From contig JAJQCU010000077.1 in NCBI GenBank assembly GCA_021202575.1, forward strand, positions 1 through 8,136: 8,136 nt of DNA, in the 5' to 3' direction. The notes below the pieces were generated by a model. That model was not told where the DNA came from. It saw only the letters and a program-made list of their open reading frames with translations, and ran no database searches. Positions 5,694 through 8,136 of this stretch are shown in pieces. The position numbers and the translations under genes are program-made. The stretch comes from Lachnospiraceae bacterium (GTDB taxonomy: Bacteria; Bacillota; Clostridia; Lachnospirales; Lachnospiraceae). Numbering within the stretch: the stretch's first letter is position 1; every line of letters starts with the position of its first letter.

Positions 5694-7268
5694 TCACATT
5701 TCTCCCGCCGCGATCTGCTCCAGCAGCTCCACAATCGGGCCGGAATGCACGCCGCACACCACAATCAACGCGGAAAACACCAGAAGAGGCACCAGCATGT
5801 GCCAGCCCGGATCTGTCACCCCGCTGACAGCCACTGTATCAGTCTCTTTTCCGTCACTGTCAGCTGTATCGTCGCACGCCACCGCCTCACTGATCACCGC
5901 CGTGTCAACTTCCTTCTCCCCGCCAAATAAGCTTCCCTCAAGATCCTTCGCCGGAAAAAAAGACCTCACCGGTATCGAAAGCATATAAATGGAGGTCAGA
6001 AGCGCCGAAATCAGCAGCGCAATCACTCCCGCCACCGCCAGCGGCGTCCCACTGTCAAAGGCCGCCCTGATCAGCTCCCATTTGCTGACAAAGCCCGCCG
6101 TGCCCGGCATTCCCAGAAGAGCCAGCCCTGCTACGGCAAAAGCGCCAAATACCACCGGCATCCGCCGCCCCAGGCCGTCCAGCTCATAAATATAGGTTTT
6201 CCCGGTTTGCGTAATCACCGCGCCGGCACAGAAAACCGCCACAATCTTAATCATCGCGTGATAAATCAGATGGCATAAGGCCCCGGCCAGTCCCAACGGG
6301 CTCATCAGTGTCGCCCCAAAGAGAATATAGGACATATTGGCAATGGTGGAATAGGCCAGCCTCCGCTTGAAATGGGTCTGCTTTAAAGCCCGCACCGAAC
6401 CATAGAGAATGGTAAATATGGCCGCCGCCATGACAATATACTGTGCCGGGGTTCCCCTAAAAAAATCCGCCCCATAAACATAATAGGTCAGCCGGATAAT
6501 CGCGAAGGCTCCCGCCTTCACCACCGCCACCGCGTGCAACAGGGCCGTCACCGGCGTAGGCGCCACACCGGCGTCCGGCAGCCAGGAATTAAAGGGGCAG
6601 ACCGCCGCCTTCACGCCGAAGCCGAAAAAGGCAAGCACATAGACCAGCTGCAGCAGCTGGGCTCTGTCGCCCACCAGTGCCATATCCAGAATACCCCCGT
6701 ACGCGAAGGACTGGCCGTCCCCATAGACAATACTGAAAATCAGAGCGATAAAGCCAAAGGCTGCGCCGCCCAGAGAATAGTACAGATATTTTCTGGCCGC
6801 CAGAATGGCCTCCCGGCTCAGGGTATGAATCACCAGCGGCACCGTCGACAGCGTCAGAAGCTCATAGAAAAAATACATGGTCAGCAGATTACCCGCCAGC
6901 GCGATTCCCAGCGTCACCCCATATGTCACCGTATAGAACAGAAAAAATACCTTCTCATGCTTTTCATGCTCCATATACTCAAAGGAATACAGAGTGGAAA
7001 AGGGCCAGAGCACACTGACAAGGCCCGCGAATACCTTGGACAGGCCATCCATTTCCAGCTTGATCTGCAGATTTCCCGTGAAATAAACCACCACAAAGCT
7101 TTCCACCGACTCCCGCAGTATCAGATACCATACCAGGATCGACGTCAGAATGACCATGCTCATCAGGAAAATTTCCATATGCTTTCTGCTTCGGAACGGA
7201 AGGAAAAACACTACCACTCCGGCAAGCATGGGCAGAATGATCACCAGCCCGATTAAAAAGTGTAACAT
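5694..7268 (-). CDS. Complex I/Mrp-type proton-conducting membrane subunit (NuoM/MrpD-like)
   Basis: A 524-residue membrane protein with about 14 helices and the Proton_antipo_M core. Landmarks are E136 in FFYELLTLSTVPL (TM5), K220 in FGFGVKAAVCPFNSWLPDA (TM7), H245 and K251 in LLHAVAVVKAG (TM8), H333/H337/K341 in the TM11 region, and K396 in GFVSKWELI (TM12). These residues form the ion channel in complex I antiporter subunits, so H+ or Na+ translocation is expected. Residues about 439-488, between the last two helices, are a hydrophilic Asp/Glu/Ser/Thr-rich insert longer than I would expect; the upstream paralogue has one in the same place. The ATG at 7268 is set by a strong AAGGGAGG, which overlaps the stop of the previous gene. 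NuoM and MrpD are equally plausible closest relatives. The gene is full length and appears intact. Confidence 0.88.
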   Translation of the reverse strand: MLHFLIGLVIILPMLAGVVVFFLPFRSRKHMEIFLMSMVILTSILVWYLILRESVESFVVVYFTGNLQIKLEMDGLSKVFAGLVSVLWPFSTLYSFEYMEHEKHEKVFFLFYTVTYGVTLGIALAGNLLTMYFFYELLTLSTVPLVIHTLSREAILAARKYLYYSLGGAAFGFIALIFSIVYGDGQSFAYGGILDMALVGDRAQLLQLVYVLAFFGFGVKAAVCPFNSWLPDAGVAPTPVTALLHAVAVVKAGAFAIIRLTYYVYGADFFRGTPAQYIVMAAAIFTILYGSVRALKQTHFKRRLAYSTIANMSYILFGATLMSPLGLAGALCHLIYHAMIKIVAVFCAGAVITQTGKTYIYELDGLGRRMPVVFGAFAVAGLALLGMPGTAGFVSKWELIRAAFDSGTPLAVAGVIALLISALLTSIYMLSIPVRSFFPAKDLEGSLFGGEKEVDTAVISEAVACDDTADSDGKETDTVAVSGVTDPGWHMLVPLLVFSALIVVCGVHSGPIVELLEQIAAGEM

Positions 7269-7272
7269 GACG

Positions 7273-7280
7273 CCTCCCTT
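7273..7280 (-). promoter_or_regulatory. Strong ribosome binding site overlapping the upstream stop codon
   Basis: AAGGGAGG read on the minus strand shares its first A with the TGA (7280-7282) of the upstream antiporter gene and lies 4 nt from the ATG at 7268. The stop-to-start gap is 11 nt. This suggests translational coupling and near-equal output of the two paralogous subunits. Confidence 0.7.
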
Positions 7281-8136
7281 CAGAAGATCCGGCCGACCAG
7301 CTGCGTCACAATCCCCGGGAACAGCCCGACAAACAACGCCAGCAGGGTCATGCAGCCGATGGGAAAGAGCATCTGCCAGTTGGTTTCCTTCTTTTCATAA
7401 ACCGGCGCATCTCCTTCTTCCGGTGCGCTCATTATGACATTTGTGTCAGTTTCCTGTGCCGCGGATTCCGTCTCATTCATTCCCCGTTTTGCTTCTTCCT
7501 TCCCGGAATCCGCGCTCTTCAGCTTCTCATGAATTTCCGGCAGATACCCCTGGATAGAAACAGGGAACAGATACCCCGCCGTCAGCAGCGCCGAAACGAG
7601 CAGTACCGCCGGGCCAAGGACACTGAATACCAGGATATTACAGTTCAACGCTCCCACCGCCAGATACCACTTGGCGATAAAGCCCCCCGTGGGCGGAATC
7701 CCCACCAGGCTCAAGGACGCCAGCGTAAAGAAAAACATGGTCACCGGCATCTGCTTTCCGATCCCCTCCAGCTCACCGACATATTTTTTGCCTGTCTTAT
7801 AGATAATGGCTCCGGCACAGAGGAACAGCGCACTCTTCACTAGGGCATGGCAGACCACCTGTAAAATAGCGCCGGTAAAGGCGTCTCCGGTATCCAGGCA
7901 AAACAGTCCGAACAGCACATAGGAGACCTGGCTGACTGTGGAGTAAGCCAGACGTTTTTTCAGTAATTTTTCCCTGAAAGCCAGCATGGAGCCCATAAAA
8001 ACAGTGATAAGCGCAAGCGTCAGAAGCGCCGTCTGCACCCAGGTCCCGGCAAGCAGCTCAGGAGCGAAAATAAAATACAGTACCCTGATTATTCCCAGCA
8101 CGCCGCCCTTCGTGATGATCGCCGACAGTACCGCGC
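7280..8136 (-). CDS. Complex I/Mrp-type proton-conducting membrane subunit, N-terminal part beyond the window
   Basis: The visible 284 residues are the C-terminal half of a third Proton_antipo_M protein. The frame is open to the window edge, where it begins AVLSAIITKGGVLGIIRVLY, the TM8 segment with its conserved lysine. The in-frame GTG at 8101 is therefore an internal valine, not a start. Further landmarks (fragment numbering) are KKRLAYSTVSQVSYVLFG (59-76), CHALVKSALF (95-104) and the TM12 lysine K155 in GFIAKWYLA. Between the last two helices (about 198-252) lies a hydrophilic insert rich in E, K, S, T and D, matching in position the one in the next gene. About 200-230 N-terminal residues are missing, judging from its neighbour. 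As the upstream member of a coupled pair it should form part of the same ion-pumping membrane arm. Whether it is NuoN-, NuoM- or MrpD-like cannot be settled from this half. Confidence 0.87.
   Translation of the reverse strand, partial: AVLSAIITKGGVLGIIRVLYFIFAPELLAGTWVQTALLTLALITVFMGSMLAFREKLLKKRLAYSTVSQVSYVLFGLFCLDTGDAFTGAILQVVCHALVKSALFLCAGAIIYKTGKKYVGELEGIGKQMPVTMFFFTLASLSLVGIPPTGGFIAKWYLAVGALNCNILVFSVLGPAVLLVSALLTAGYLFPVSIQGYLPEIHEKLKSADSGKEEAKRGMNETESAAQETDTNVIMSAPEEGDAPVYEKKETNWQMLFPIGCMTLLALFVGLFPGIVTQLVGRIF

Noticed and set aside
6534..7256. 240-codon open frame on the plus strand
   Set aside because: It is the exact antisense of the second antiporter gene and rich in H, Q and R, as expected from the complement of a hydrophobic protein. 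No family motif and no ribosome binding site seen.

Overview
The window looks like a chromosomal segment from a gut-type Clostridia bacterium, most likely Lachnospiraceae. This rests on family resemblance: a clostridial tRNA-Cys without an encoded CCA, an AAA-ATPase-like/PD-(D/E)XK protein of the kind abundant in gut anaerobes, short XRE and WYL regulators, and a run of complex-I-type antiporter subunits. The species cannot be named from the sequence alone.

Left part (1-2630), accessory in character. A WYL-type regulator on the minus strand starts at 423 (GTG). It is interrupted by an in-frame amber codon at 52-54 and then reads on in the same frame to the window edge, so it is a broken or recoded gene. 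A small XRE regulator (647-883, +) diverges from it. The 223-bp space between them is packed with TGTC/GACA half-sites in inverted pairs and looks like an operator array. The XRE gene converges with a 562-aa ATPase/nuclease-like protein (938-2626, -), which has its own promoter.

Middle part (2668-3609). A complete tRNA-Cys(GCA) on the minus strand has a good promoter and a strong intrinsic terminator. Divergent from it is a single-domain GIY-YIG protein (3055-3330, +) with a consensus-like promoter and a possible 12-codon leader ORF. Between this gene and the next convergent operon lies a 236-nt element (3368-3603). Its two 53-nt arms fold on each other, and their mismatch pattern (only G-U wobbles and tandem G-A pairs, no A-C) points to a plus-strand structured RNA. 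Inside it is a perfect 13-bp hairpin. This is the best candidate for something undescribed.

Right part (3610-8136, all minus strand). Three consecutive paralogous proton/cation-translocating membrane subunits of the NuoL/M/N-MrpA/D superfamily (Proton_antipo_M) form the 3' end of an operon entering from the right edge. The first is cut by the window edge. The first two carry hydrophilic, acidic inserts at the same place between the last two helices. The third lacks the first two helices of the fold but has a long C-terminal extension ending in another helix. They would be the membrane ion-pumping arm of a complex I-like, Mrp-like or energy-converting-hydrogenase-like complex. The catalytic subunits, if any, lie outside the window, so the electron donor cannot be deduced.
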